This document shows positions 1 through 7,657 of a stretch of DNA of 16,670 bases, piece by piece (within the stretch, counting starts at the first letter, position 1; each line of letters begins with the position of its first letter). Source of the DNA: Methanosarcina sp. (GTDB lineage Archaea > Halobacteriota > Methanosarcinia > Methanosarcinales > Methanosarcinaceae); contig DUGS01000147.1 in the NCBI GenBank assembly GCA_013331265.1, forward strand, positions 1 to 16,670, read 5' to 3'. Under the pieces are notes generated by a model. The model had not been told where the DNA came from and ran no database searches. It saw only the letters and a program-made list of their open reading frames with translations. Position numbers and translations under genes: made by a program.

Positions 1-418
1 CGCACTCAAAATAAAAGTTCTTTTTATACATTCATTTGAAAAAAATAAGTTGAATTTTTACACATTTTGCATGAATATTGCATTACCGCTTTTTTAGAAG
101 TCTTGTGCTCAAAAATAATTTTTCTTGATATTATAATGAACTGATCCTAAAACTCGAAATTAATTCTATGAATCATGGGTCCGACTAACCAATCGATTTT
201 CTAATGATGAAAATAATTTAGAAACTTTACTAATTTGAGAGTAATATTGGTTCTGAGATGGGCTCTCTATTAAATATTAATATTAAAATTTATTAACAAA
301 TAAGAAAGACGATTTTTTATAGAACGATTTTTATATATCTAAGTGATAATAATGATTTATTAGTATAACTTCGAAAAAAACAACAGGACAGTTGGGCTTT
401 TTTGTAGGGGGAAGAATT
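1..418. other. AT-rich gene-free leader region
   Basis: No convincing coding region or RNA gene is seen on either strand here. The sequence is very AT-rich with many stops in all frames. Its only supported content is a TATA-like promoter element near 328-338 and the ribosome-binding site of the gene beginning at 419. It is probably the upstream regulatory region of the propeller protein, perhaps with the unseen end of a gene to the left. Confidence 0.5.
328..338 (+). promoter_or_regulatory. Candidate TATA box of the YVTN protein gene
   Basis: The run TTTTTATATAT matches the archaeal TATA consensus. Initiation about 25 nt downstream would give a leader of roughly 55-60 nt before the ATG at 419. 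The whole region is AT-rich, so the match is only suggestive. Confidence 0.4.
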
Positions 419-2488
419 ATGGACAGAAGTATGGTTTTAGTCTTGTTATCTCTGGCACTGCTGACATTGAGCGCAGGAACCTCCAAAGCAGATATACCGG
501 ACAATTGGACTCGTGTAGATCATGAGGGATTGTTTAAGCAAACTGATATTCAAGAGCCTCTTAAATTAAGCGTATTTGGATCCGATTTATACGCACAAGC
601 CGAGGATGGATTATATAAATTTAATAATTCATCTTTTGATTGGGAAAAACAAACAATTTCACTGAATGATCTAAGTCCTTTCAAATCTGCAGATTTTTCC
701 CAGTTTCCTAACGGAACTGATGTAAAGCCTATTTTAATATTCAATGGGCAATTGTATGCAGTTGTTTATCCACAGGGTTCAACAACTTTTGAAATTTGGC
801 GTTCTCCAGATTTTGGTAAGACGAAGATGACATGGAAAAAAGTTGTATCCGATGGATTTGGAAATCCTTTGAATCATAAATTAGGTTTAATGACGGAGTA
901 CAACAAAAAGTTAGTAGTTGTCACTACCAATACTAGAACAGATCCTGATGCATCTTTTGGAGATAGCAGTTACTATGGTCCCGGGATCCAGGTGTGGGAA
1001 AGTCCGTCTGGAGACGCTGGAAGCTGGTATCAGGTTAATAAAGATGGTTTTGGTACAGAAACAACAATATTTGATTGGTATGGTAAGGAAAAAATAATTC
1101 GTATTAATCAGGACTTTGGTTCTGGAACTGTATATGATGGAAATTTATACATAGGAACTTTATCCCATTACGGCGGCCAGGTATGGAGATATAACGGTAC
1201 AGGGCTAAATGGATGGAAAGATGTTACTCCGGATACCATGATAGGGAATGGTCCTAGCCGTGCAAAGAGTATGGTAGTATATAATGATTCTCTTTATCTG
1301 GGTGAAGGCTTTCCAACTGGAAATATTGGTAAATACGATGGAGCAAATTGGGAGATCGCTGTTTCTGCTGGCCAGGGTTTATTTGGTCATCCATTTGCAG
1401 TGACCAATGGAGGTATATCTTCTCTTGCAGTAGCAGGCGGGAAGCTCTATGCTTCAACCCTGAGAAATCCACTGTCACCGTATGATCCACCATACAAATT
1501 TGCTCAAGTATGGGGCTATCCGTATCCGTATCAAAATTTATCAGCAACATATGCGTATATTGCGAACGCGGGCAGCAGCACCGTTTCTGTAATTGATACA
1601 GCCACAGACAATGTTACAGCCACATTAAGTTATGTAGGAAGCAACCCCAATGGAGTCGCAGTAAGTCCAGATGGAAAAAAGTTGTATGTGGCAAACTCCG
1701 ACTGGGACAATATTTCTGCAATTGATACAGTCTCTGTGATTGATACAGCCACAAATACTTTTACAGACATGATAGAGGTAGGGCAGTGGCCCTGGGGAAT
1801 TGCAGTTGCCCCTGATGGAAAAACTGTATATGTAACGAACGATGGCAGTGATACTGTCTCTGTAATTAACACATCCAATTACACTGTCACAGCCACTGTG
1901 CCTGTAGGAATCAATCCAAGGGGAATCGTGGTTACTCCTGATGGAAAAACTGTATATCTGACAAACTCCGACTGGTGGGACAGTATCTTTGCAATTGATA
2001 CAGTCTTTGCAATTGACACAGCCACAAATACTGTTATAGCCAATGTATCTGTAGGAAATAACCCCTGGGGAATTGCAGTCAGCCCGGATGGAACTAAATT
2101 ATACGTGGCGAACTATGGCAGCAATACTACCTCTGTAATTGACACGGCCACAAACAGCGTTACGGCCACTGTGCCTGTAGGATGGGGTCCAGTTGGAGTT
2201 GCAGTTACTCCTGATGGTAAAAAGGTGTATGTAGTGAACTACCACTATCCCTACACTGTCTCTATAATTGACACAGCCACAAACAGTATTACAGCTACGG
2301 TGAATGTAGGAAAGTTTCCTCATGGAGTTGCATTCACACCGGATGGAAAAAAGGCATATGTGACAAGCGACGGCAGCGACAAAGTCTACGTAATTGACAC
2401 AGCAACAAACAATGTTACAGCCACCGTGAACACAGGGTTCCGTTCTATGTCCTGGGGTCAGTTTATAGGCCCAGCACCAAAACAATAA
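419..2488 (+). CDS. Secreted YVTN-family beta-propeller protein
   Basis: This is a predicted extracellular or surface protein of 689 residues. The ATG at 419 is preferred because GGGGGA lies 7 nt upstream; an in-frame TTG at 392 would put that purine site inside the gene. Residues 1-25 form a signal peptide with a hydrophobic core (MVLVLLSLALLTLSAG). Residues about 30-375 contain loose LY/W-rich repeats resembling Kelch or BNR-like propeller blades (for example SVFGSDLYAQ, VVYNDSLYLG). Residues about 378-680 hold seven YVTN-type repeats of 40-50 residues (YVxN...VSVIDTATNxVTATVxVG...P.GVAVxPDGKK), enough for one seven-bladed propeller. Repeats 2 and 4 each carry an extra AIDT-type segment that duplicates the VSVIDT strand. 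No C-terminal anchor, PKD domain or sorting motif is visible. YVTN propellers are common in Methanosarcina surface proteins, but the ligand is unknown. It is probably transcribed alone. Confidence 0.9.
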   Translation: MDRSMVLVLLSLALLTLSAGTSKADIPDNWTRVDHEGLFKQTDIQEPLKLSVFGSDLYAQAEDGLYKFNNSSFDWEKQTISLNDLSPFKSADFSQFPNGTDVKPILIFNGQLYAVVYPQGSTTFEIWRSPDFGKTKMTWKKVVSDGFGNPLNHKLGLMTEYNKKLVVVTTNTRTDPDASFGDSSYYGPGIQVWESPSGDAGSWYQVNKDGFGTETTIFDWYGKEKIIRINQDFGSGTVYDGNLYIGTLSHYGGQVWRYNGTGLNGWKDVTPDTMIGNGPSRAKSMVVYNDSLYLGEGFPTGNIGKYDGANWEIAVSAGQGLFGHPFAVTNGGISSLAVAGGKLYASTLRNPLSPYDPPYKFAQVWGYPYPYQNLSATYAYIANAGSSTVSVIDTATDNVTATLSYVGSNPNGVAVSPDGKKLYVANSDWDNISAIDTVSVIDTATNTFTDMIEVGQWPWGIAVAPDGKTVYVTNDGSDTVSVINTSNYTVTATVPVGINPRGIVVTPDGKTVYLTNSDWWDSIFAIDTVFAIDTATNTVIANVSVGNNPWGIAVSPDGTKLYVANYGSNTTSVIDTATNSVTATVPVGWGPVGVAVTPDGKKVYVVNYHYPYTVSIIDTATNSITATVNVGKFPHGVAFTPDGKKAYVTSDGSDKVYVIDTATNNVTATVNTGFRSMSWGQFIGPAPKQ

Positions 2489-2670
2489 TGGTATCCAGGA
2501 TTGCTGGCTGTGTCTGGATGTCGATGCCAATGGGCAAGTAAGCCCCAAAGTCAGTGGTGTATTTTATGTGTAAAGTTTAAGCTTTCCAATAAGGTGCTCA
2601 ATCTAAATGGTTGGGTACCCTTCAGTTTTTTAAAAATAGGCCTCCCAAATCTTAAAATTTAACCCCTAAG

Positions 2671-2693
2671 CTTAAAACTTAAAACTTAAAACT
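2671..2693. repeat. Three tandem CTTAAAA heptamers
   Basis: CTTAAAA occurs three times in a row and is followed by CTT. A single similar word lies just upstream at 2651. It is a simple low-complexity repeat with no evident function. Confidence 0.6.
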
Positions 2694-2770
2694 TTTTTAA
2701 ACCCTGACCCGGCTCCCAGAAACTAAGTTTTTCCAAGCCTTAACCTCCTCCAATTTCAAACTATGTCACC

Positions 2771-2892
2771 AAATTTTACTAACGAATGTAAAATTAATTA
2801 CATTTGCAGCCATTTTACAGCCCCCCCTTAAGCTGTTTTACAATTTTTACCTGTAACATTTACATTTTACAGTAAAACTATGCAAATTTTAC
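2771..2892. promoter_or_regulatory. Cluster of TTTTAC/GTAAAA inverted repeats, candidate operator array
   Basis: Within about 120 bp TTTTAC occurs seven times and GTAAAA twice. Several copies form inverted repeats: AATTTTAC (2772-2779) with GTAAAATT (2788-2795), AATGTAA (2785-2791) with TTACATT (2798-2804), CTGTAA (2851-2856) with TTACAG (2867-2872), and the perfect palindrome TTTTACAGTAAAA (2865-2877). The array lies 160-280 bp upstream of the broken ATPase. Its density suggests multiple sites for a dimeric regulator, possibly metal- or ion-responsive given the downstream gene. The regulator is unknown and AT-richness inflates such matches. Confidence 0.45.
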
Positions 2893-3053
2893 TTTTGGTT
2901 TGAAACCAATGATAATTTTTTTGCAACGGAACCTTATTTTTAAACATGCAAATATTGACTTTTAAGATAGGCTCTGCGCGAAGGTTAAAAATCAAGGTGT
3001 AATTCATCTCTTGTGTAATCATCTCTTATTAGGAAACAAGGAGGAGCACTTTG

Positions 3054-5227
3054 ATGACAGGGGAAGAAGTGTTAACTACTCAGGAAGCTCTGCAGCAGTT
3101 GGCAAAGGTTGGCCTAAATGAAATCTATAAACCCAAACCTATGCGCTTCCTCGATATTTTCTTTGAGGAGATCCAGGAGCCGATGATGTTGCTCCTGCTG
3201 GTAACCGGTGTACTATACAGCATCCTGGGGAATCTAGGAGATGCAATCATCATATTTGCTATAATTATATTGCTAGTCCTGTCCGAAGTCTTGACGGAAT
3301 ATAGGGCAAAGAAAGCTATTGCATCGCTGGCGGAAATCGCCGCTCTGAAAGCAGTTGTCAAAAGAGACGGGCAGATAATAGAAGTGAAATCCACCCAGGT
3401 GGTCCCTGGAGATGTCTTAATCCTGACCACGGGGACAAAAATCGCCGCGGATGGGAAGGTTGAACGAGGAATAGACCTGGAAATAGATGAGTCAGCCCTC
3501 ACCTGAGAATCCGTCGCAATTGTGAAACAAGCAGGGGATGCCCTATATGCTGGGACCATAGTAGTCAATGGAGAAGGCCAGGCAAAAGTCAATGTCACCG
3601 GACCCATTACAAGAATCGGTCAAATTGCCGCTCAGACAAAAGACATCAAAATACCGCGCACACCTCTGCAACTGGCAATGAAGAGATTGGCAGGTCAACT
3701 CGTCTATGTAGCCTTGTTCTTCTCAATAGCCATCCCGGTCTTGGGTTTTCTTCGGGGTCAAGATTGGAAACTGATGATAATGACCGGCCTGGCGCTGGCT
3801 TTTGCCGTTATTCCTGAGGAACTACCGATCGTGATCACAATGGTGCTGGGATTGGGATCCTTCAATCTTTCTAAACAAAACTTGCTAATAAAGAAGATCC
3901 GTGCGACGGAGAGCCTGGCCAATTCCACTGTAATCGTTACTGATAAGACCGGTACTATTACCAAAGGAGAGATGAAAATTGCCTCTGTTTATCCGGATAA
4001 CCGTCCTGAGGTGATTTACCGTGCCGCGATGTGCATTTCCGAATTTGCGATAAGCCCATTGGACCTCGAAATTGTCAAAGCAGCTCATGAGGTGGATGCC
4101 AGACCCTTGCCAGAAATTCTTCGGGAGCGGGTCTTGAGCGGGGGACATAAAACCAAGTGCATGTTGCGTCAGGAAAACGGCGTGTATGAACTCTGTAAGA
4201 GCGGCGCACCTGAAGAGGTCTTTGCCTCGTGTCATGATGTAACTCAGGCAGACCGGGATGAGTTGAACAGGCAGTCACGTTCGGGACGCCGCGTTATTGG
4301 TGTCGCTTATAAACAGGTTCCGCCCGAAGCCATCTATCAGGATTTTGACCTACTGGAAAAGGAAATGGACTTTGTTGGATTGATTAGCTTTGAGGATGGT
4401 CCCAGACCAGGCGTGAAAGAGACAATTGCTCAGGCAGCAGTAGCGGGTATCCGGACGATCATGGTCACAGGTGATTATCCAGCTACGGCTGCTTCCATAG
4501 CCCGTCAATCAGGCATCTCTTCCGAAATAGTGGTCACTGGCGCTGAAATGGACCGGATGACTGATGCTGACTTGCAAACGATAGTAAAGGAGTGCTATGT
4601 CTTCGCCAGGACCACTCCTGAACACAAATACCGGATCGTCAAGGCTCTACAGGACAACCACGAAGTTGTGGCTGTGACGGGTGACGGTATTAATGATGTA
4701 CTTGCGCTCAAGGGAGCCGACATAGGCATCGCAATGGGGAAACGTGGCACTGATGTTGCCAGGGATACTGCAGATGTCATTCTTGCAGACGACAATTACA
4801 ACACTATCCCACAGGGTATTTTCGAAGGCCGGGCTCTATTCGATAATCTACAAAAGGGCATGCGCTATTACCTGTGCATTAAGCTGGCTTTGATCCTGAT
4901 CTTCCTGGTTCCTGTAATCGTGAATGCCCCCATGCCGTTTTCACCCATTCAGATTATCATTTTGGAACTGTTTATGGATCTTGCCGCCTCTGCCGGTCAG
5001 ATACCGAGAGCATACATGCTATCGGGCCGTTTACAAATCAAGTAATTAACCTGTGGGCTCTGGCAGCAGTGGCGTTTCTCTTTGTAGGAATTTATGTTCC
5101 TTATGTGCACCATCTGGTTCGGTTAACCCCGCTGCCTTTCACATCTTTACTACTGGTGGTCTCGATTGTAATTGTCGTTGTGCTTCTATTAGAATTTAAA
5201 AAATTTATAGTTAGACCACGAACCTGA
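3054..5227 (+). pseudogene. Broken P-type cation-transporting ATPase
   Basis: This is the remnant of a P2-type cation pump. The first segment (ATG 3054, behind AAGGAGGAG) carries the cytosolic N-terminus, the first two membrane helices and part of the actuator domain. It stops at TGA 3504-3506, exactly where the actuator motif TGES needs glycine, so it reads T-stop-E-S. The frame then continues open to 5045 with PEELP (helix M4), the phosphorylation motif DKTGT (D at 3942), KSGAPEEV, MVTGDYP and the hinge TGDGINDVLALK. After LELFMDLAAS (about 4991) the membrane region is disrupted. The next helices appear only in another frame, with GPFTNQVINLWALAAVAF and a last hydrophobic segment ending at TGA 5227. 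The total is about 100 residues shorter than usual, so deletion plus frameshift is likely. The GTG at 3522 could start a fragment, but that lacks the actuator motif and is unlikely to pump. Confidence 0.9.
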
Positions 5228-5330
5228 ATTACTTTTATTTAGAACCTATTCGAGAAATGAGGATTGATGCGACATTATTAGTTTCAATCCTTTTTAGTGG
5301 ATCTTGCTCTAGAATCTAAAATCATAAAGA

Positions 5331-5340
5331 TATAAATATT
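5331..5340 (+). promoter_or_regulatory. Candidate TATA box of small His/Cys protein gene
   Basis: TATAAATATT is a near-consensus archaeal TATA box. It would give a start near 5360 and a leader of about 55 nt. That leader contains a possible hairpin with arms AAAGCT (5370-5375) and AGCTTT (5388-5393), just ahead of the ribosome site. Confidence 0.45.
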
Positions 5341-5416
5341 ATTATTGCGATATTAATTAATTCAAAGCGAAAGCTGGTGGGGCTATTAGCTTTATAAAAT
5401 TTTGGAGTGTAGTCAT

Positions 5417-5647
5417 ATGATGCATGGACACGAAGGTAAAGAAGAGCACTCAGAATGCACTTGCGGAATGAGTGAAATGTACGCTAGCTTAACAGAAGCT
5501 CAAAAGAAAGAAGTCATGGCGATGAAGCTTGAGACAAAAATCATGTGGCTCGAAAAGAAAATCAAAGACATGGAAAATGCAATCGCAGTAAAGAAAGTCA
5601 TGGTTGAAAATATGCGAAAGCTTCAGACGATGTTAAAGAGTAAATAA
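5417..5647 (+). CDS. Small His/Cys-rich N-terminus, coiled-coil protein
   Basis: This is a 76-residue soluble protein. The ATG at 5417 is chosen because GGAG lies 9 nt upstream (5404-5407); an in-frame TTG at 5402 would precede the ribosome site. The first 20 residues are rich in possible metal ligands: MMHGHEG, a later His, and CTCGM. Residues about 22-76 are charged and helical, with heptad-like spacing of L, M, I and V (KLETKIMWLEKKIKDMENAI) that suggests a coiled coil. The gene has its own TATA-like element and a T-rich tail, so it is probably monocistronic. Its position next to a cation-ATPase remnant and its ligand-rich head suggest metal binding, but that is inference. I do not recognise a characterised family. 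Confidence 0.8.
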   Translation: MMHGHEGKEEHSECTCGMSEMYASLTEAQKKEVMAMKLETKIMWLEKKIKDMENAIAVKKVMVENMRKLQTMLKSK

Positions 5648-5648
5648 A

Positions 5649-5677
5649 CTTTTTTATTATATTTTCCTATTTTTGTT
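5649..5677 (+). terminator. T-rich termination region
   Basis: Directly after the stop codon are T-rich runs (CTTTTTTATT, ATTTT, ATTTTTG). Archaeal RNA polymerase often terminates at such oligo-T tracts without a hairpin. Evidence is compositional only. Confidence 0.35.
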
Positions 5678-5809
5678 GTATCCTGTACCATCAATAGACA
5701 TTTATTTTCTAGAGATTGCCTCTTTTGTTGCTAAGTTCAGTACTTCTCTAATTTTCATTCTAAGATGAAATATAAAAAAGTGCAAGACGTGTAATTTGAT
5801 CTTCTTGAT

Positions 5810-6031
5810 TTATATTCCCTTTCTACCCTTCTTAAATAAAAAAATATAAAGGATAGGTAAAATACCTGCCGTATTCAAAATGAGTATAGCGATAAACCAG
5901 TATCTCTGAGATTCTCGTGCTGCCTTCCATAGAGCTATACCCTTCCAGAAAAGCTCCCACAGTACCAGAATTAAAATCAGGGCTGAAAATTGTGGATTTG
6001 TTTGAAGCGATGAGAAAGAAGTGTCTATCAT
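5810..6031 (-). CDS. DUF5652 family small membrane protein
   Basis: This is a 73-residue membrane protein. Translation starts at the ATG 6031-6029 behind GAGGGG. It has two hydrophobic helices, about residues 17-33 (ALILILVLWELFWKGIALW) and 44-64 (YWFIAILILNTAGILPILYI), and a basic tail KKGRKG. The pattern of LWK-A-R, then WFI--LILNT-GILPI-Y, matches what I recall of the DUF5652 family, found in many archaea and bacteria and of unknown function. The start overlaps an alternative frame that I regard as a shadow. It is probably not in an operon with the upstream minus-strand gene, since 86 bp of AT-rich sequence separate them. Confidence 0.8.
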   Translation of the reverse strand: MIDTSFSSLQTNPQFSALILILVLWELFWKGIALWKAARESQRYWFIAILILNTAGILPILYIFLFKKGRKGI

Positions 6032-6053
6032 TTTCCCCTCTTGAATACATGTT

Positions 6054-6081
6054 ATTTAAATTTAAATAAAAATTTAAAATT
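6054..6081 (-). promoter_or_regulatory. AT-rich promoter-like segment upstream of DUF5652 gene
   Basis: Tandem TTTAAAT words form TATA-like boxes 20-45 nt upstream of the start codon at 6031. A transcript starting 25 nt downstream of them would have a very short leader. This is compositional evidence only. Confidence 0.3.
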
Positions 6082-6117
6082 GGAAGAGATTACCGAACGA
6101 GCATTCTTACTTTTTCA

Positions 6118-6414
6118 TCATTTGAGATATACTTTGACTGCGTCTATAGCCTGATCCACGTTAACAACTGGCTTTACATCGAATAGAATATATGGCATGT
6201 ATTTCAACAGCTCGGTCATTATCTCATCATGTGTTCCTTCTTTGATGCAGTACCCACTAAACCCATTACAATAAACTCCCCAATCACCAATCTTACTTGA
6301 TTTCACCTCAGCCTTAACCATTTCAAGAAGTGATAAGTTTATCTTTCCCATCTTGACTGGGTCATCTGGCATCACTGAGAGGTTCTGTTTCCATTCAATA
6401 TGGAATTTTGGCAT
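6118..6414 (-). CDS. Hypothetical 98-residue methanogen protein
   Basis: This is a small soluble protein of 98 residues. The ATG at 6414 (MPKFHIEWK) is preferred over an upstream GTG at 6426, because the GTGGGG containing that GTG is a well-spaced ribosome site for the ATG. It has no signal peptide or membrane helix. The sequence alternates beta-like and helical segments: MPKFHIEW at the start, INLSLLEMVKAEV, DWGVYCNG, GYCIKEGTHDEIMTELLKY, and PYILFDVKPVVNVDQAIDAV at the end. This suggests a compact alpha/beta fold, possibly ferredoxin-like. I recall similar small proteins in methanogens but cannot give a function. Two Cys residues flank a glycine-rich turn. Confidence 0.8.
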   Translation of the reverse strand: MPKFHIEWKQNLSVMPDDPVKMGKINLSLLEMVKAEVKSSKIGDWGVYCNGFSGYCIKEGTHDEIMTELLKYMPYILFDVKPVVNVDQAIDAVKVYLK

Positions 6415-6595
6415 ATTTTGCCCCACTTAAAAGTAACTACTTACTAATCTGTAATTATTATTAATTAAATTTTGGTTTTTTCTTCGATGAGATGTCATAT
6501 TTTGAAAAGAATCTGTTGGAATTCATAAGAAACGCGGAAGTCTCTTCAAGCATTTTCCTTACCTTTTTCTCTATAAACATCACTTATTTTTAAGG

Positions 6596-6650
6596 CATCC
6601 CTCTCCAGAATTCATATCCCTCTCCAGGATTCATATCCCTTTCCAGGATT
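6596..6650. repeat. Three near-identical 17-19 bp tandem repeats
   Basis: The unit CATATCCCTCTCCAGGATT occurs at 6613-6631. It recurs with one change at 6632-6650, and a shorter version (CATCCCTCTCCAGAATT) lies at 6596-6612. The last copy ends on the first base of the marR stop codon (minus strand), so the array forms its 3' flank. It probably arose by slippage, and any role in ending transcription is speculative. Confidence 0.75.
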
Positions 6651-7138
6651 CACTCTTTTGCATTCAGTTTGGAATCTATTTTCTTCAAGATCCTTACCTC
6701 TGTTTTTATGCAGGCTGCATATTCTCTGCTTTCCTGCTCGTCAAGAAAAGCCGCAATAGAAGCATTGACCTCTGCCATAATATCCTGAAGAATTTCATAG
6801 TACTTTTCTCCTTTTTCAGTTAAGGATATAAGGACTCTCCTTCTGTCTTCCAGATCTGCCCTTCTACTGACAATTCCCTTTTTTTCCATGGAGTCTATCA
6901 TTCTTGAGAGGCTACTCCTATCCATATTCATACACAGGCCGAGATATGAAGGAATCATTTCCCCCATTGTGCCAATTATCAAAATGGCATTAGGCTGCTG
7001 TTTGCCGAGCTTTTCAAGTCCTTCAAATCTGGCTCTGGATATTTTTTGGGAAACCTCTTTTTCAATCAATTTGTTGAGAAGTATAGTCCTTTCCAGTACC
7101 AATAACCTCATTTCTCTCATTTCATTTCTATCTAGCAT
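6650..7138 (-). CDS. MarR-family transcriptional regulator
   Basis: This is a 162-residue winged-helix regulator, a normal length for MarR. The start ATG (7138) has a strong GGAGGA site upstream. Residues about 10-45 form the helical dimerisation segment. Residues 54-115 form the wHTH: MGEMIPSYLGLCMNMDRSSL, then SRMIDSMEKKGIVSRR as the end of the recognition helix, then the wing with the family signature DRRRVLISLTEKGEKYY (residues 98-114). Residues 115-162 complete the dimer interface. MarR proteins usually repress their own gene and nearby efflux genes until they bind a small amphipathic ligand. A frameshifted paralogue lies at 7703-8049, immediately before an RND transporter, so this intact copy may now control that promoter in trans. 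An IS-like scar occupies the DNA directly upstream of its start. Confidence 0.93.
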   Translation of the reverse strand: MLDRNEMREMRLLVLERTILLNKLIEKEVSQKISRARFEGLEKLGKQQPNAILIIGTMGEMIPSYLGLCMNMDRSSLSRMIDSMEKKGIVSRRADLEDRRRVLISLTEKGEKYYEILQDIMAEVNASIAAFLDEQESREYAACIKTEVRILKKIDSKLNAKE

Positions 7139-7200
7139 GCTTCCTCCAAGATATAAACAGGGTAACTGGGGAGACAGATACGTGACTCCCAGCCAGATCA

Positions 7201-7291
7201 GATTGTCAGTCTATAGGCGCCTGGGGATTTGCTCTCAAAAGAGAGGGGGATGAACCAGGAAGCCGCACAGCTTTAGCGTGGGGTAGTTCAC
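7201..7291 (+). mobile_element. Probable IS200/IS605-type right-end scar with tnpB 3' remnant
   Basis: One frame from 7219 reads AWGFALKREGDEPGS and then TALAWG. As I recall it, this resembles the C-terminal tail of archaeal IS605-group TnpB proteins. It overlaps an imperfect hairpin: CCGCAC (7263-7268) and GC (7270-7271), TTTA loop (7272-7275), GC (7276-7277) and GTGGGG (7278-7283), with one mismatch and one bulged A. TAGTTCAC (7284-7291) follows. This layout, with the end of tnpB coinciding with the right-end hairpin and a TTCAC tail, is typical of IS605-group elements, where this DNA also encodes the 3' end of the guide (omega) RNA. No transposase gene, left end or long tnpB frame is present, and the frame is closed by TGA at 7183. 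I treat it as a degraded remnant. Confidence 0.5.
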
Positions 7292-7485
7292 TCCAGTTTC
7301 ATGTGATGAAAACTAACTGTTTAGAATCAAAAACGTCGTACCTATCAATTAGTGATGATTGCAGCAAATTAATTTTACGATATTAAGTACTAAGACTTTA
7401 TTTATTTTTTTGTCAAATATAAAGTGCATTTAAAAATAAAGTAAAATTGTAAAATTAGGAGTTATTTAAGTATTTTTTGGGTAAA

Positions 7486-7561
7486 AAGACAATTAATACT
7501 CACTAAGACAATTAATACTCACTAAGACAATTAATACTCACTAAGACAATTAATACTCACT
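7486..7561. repeat. Four perfect 19-bp tandem repeats
   Basis: The unit AAGACAATTAATACTCACT is repeated four times without a mismatch (7486-7504, 7505-7523, 7524-7542, 7543-7561). There are no spacers, so this is not a CRISPR array. Perfect identity implies recent expansion or selection. It lies about 70 bp upstream of the TATA-like box at 7628 and could be a set of protein-binding sites with 19-bp phasing (just under two helical turns), or a slippage product. Confidence 0.9.
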
Positions 7562-7627
7562 TTTATATTTAACAGAATTTAAACTTTTAACTTTTTTAGA
7601 AATTTCCAACTTTTTCGAGCCGCAGGA

Positions 7628-7635
7628 TTTAAATA
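7628..7635 (+). promoter_or_regulatory. Candidate TATA box of the RND operon
   Basis: TTTAAATA preceded by GCAGGA looks like an archaeal BRE/TATA pair. Initiation about 25 nt downstream (around 7655-7660) would fall at the left edge of the inverted repeats at 7658-7692, the usual layout for a repressor that blocks polymerase. Confidence 0.45.
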
Positions 7636-7657
7636 GAATCAATTGTTGATAATGTCA

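Larger units (their letters stand above)
2489..3053. other. Gene-free region between propeller protein and ATPase remnant
   Basis: No credible gene is seen. The stretch holds a short heptamer repeat (2671-2693), a cluster of TTTTAC/GTAAAA motifs (2771-2892) and a good ribosome site (AAGGAGGAG, 3038-3046) for the ATPase reading frame. A clear terminator hairpin after 2488 was not found. Confidence 0.5.

Noticed and set aside
392..418. Upstream TTG start for the propeller protein
   Set aside because: It would place the GGGGGA ribosome site inside the gene and lengthen the signal peptide with an unusual head.
1254..1550. Minus-strand open frames opposite the propeller gene (also at 1630-1878 and 2099-2548)
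   Set aside because: They mirror the repeats of the real gene and have low-complexity, family-less translations.
3504..3506. TGA in the ATPase as selenocysteine or other recoding
   Set aside because: The position is an invariant glycine, not cysteine, the lineage suggested here is not known to use selenocysteine, and the gene has a second disabling lesion.
3125..3607. Long minus-strand open frame opposite the ATPase
   Set aside because: It is a shadow of the clear P-type ATPase frame, has no family features and no ribosome site.
3522..5045. Independent functional half-ATPase starting at GTG 3522
   Set aside because: It lacks the first helices and the actuator motif, has no convincing ribosome site and ends in a disrupted membrane domain.
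6888..7253. Plus-strand open frame opposite marR
   Set aside because: It is antisense to a well-supported MarR gene and runs into the IS-like scar in a different frame from the TnpB-like tail.
7486..7561. CRISPR-like array
   Set aside because: The 19-bp units are contiguous with no spacers, and no cas genes are in the window.
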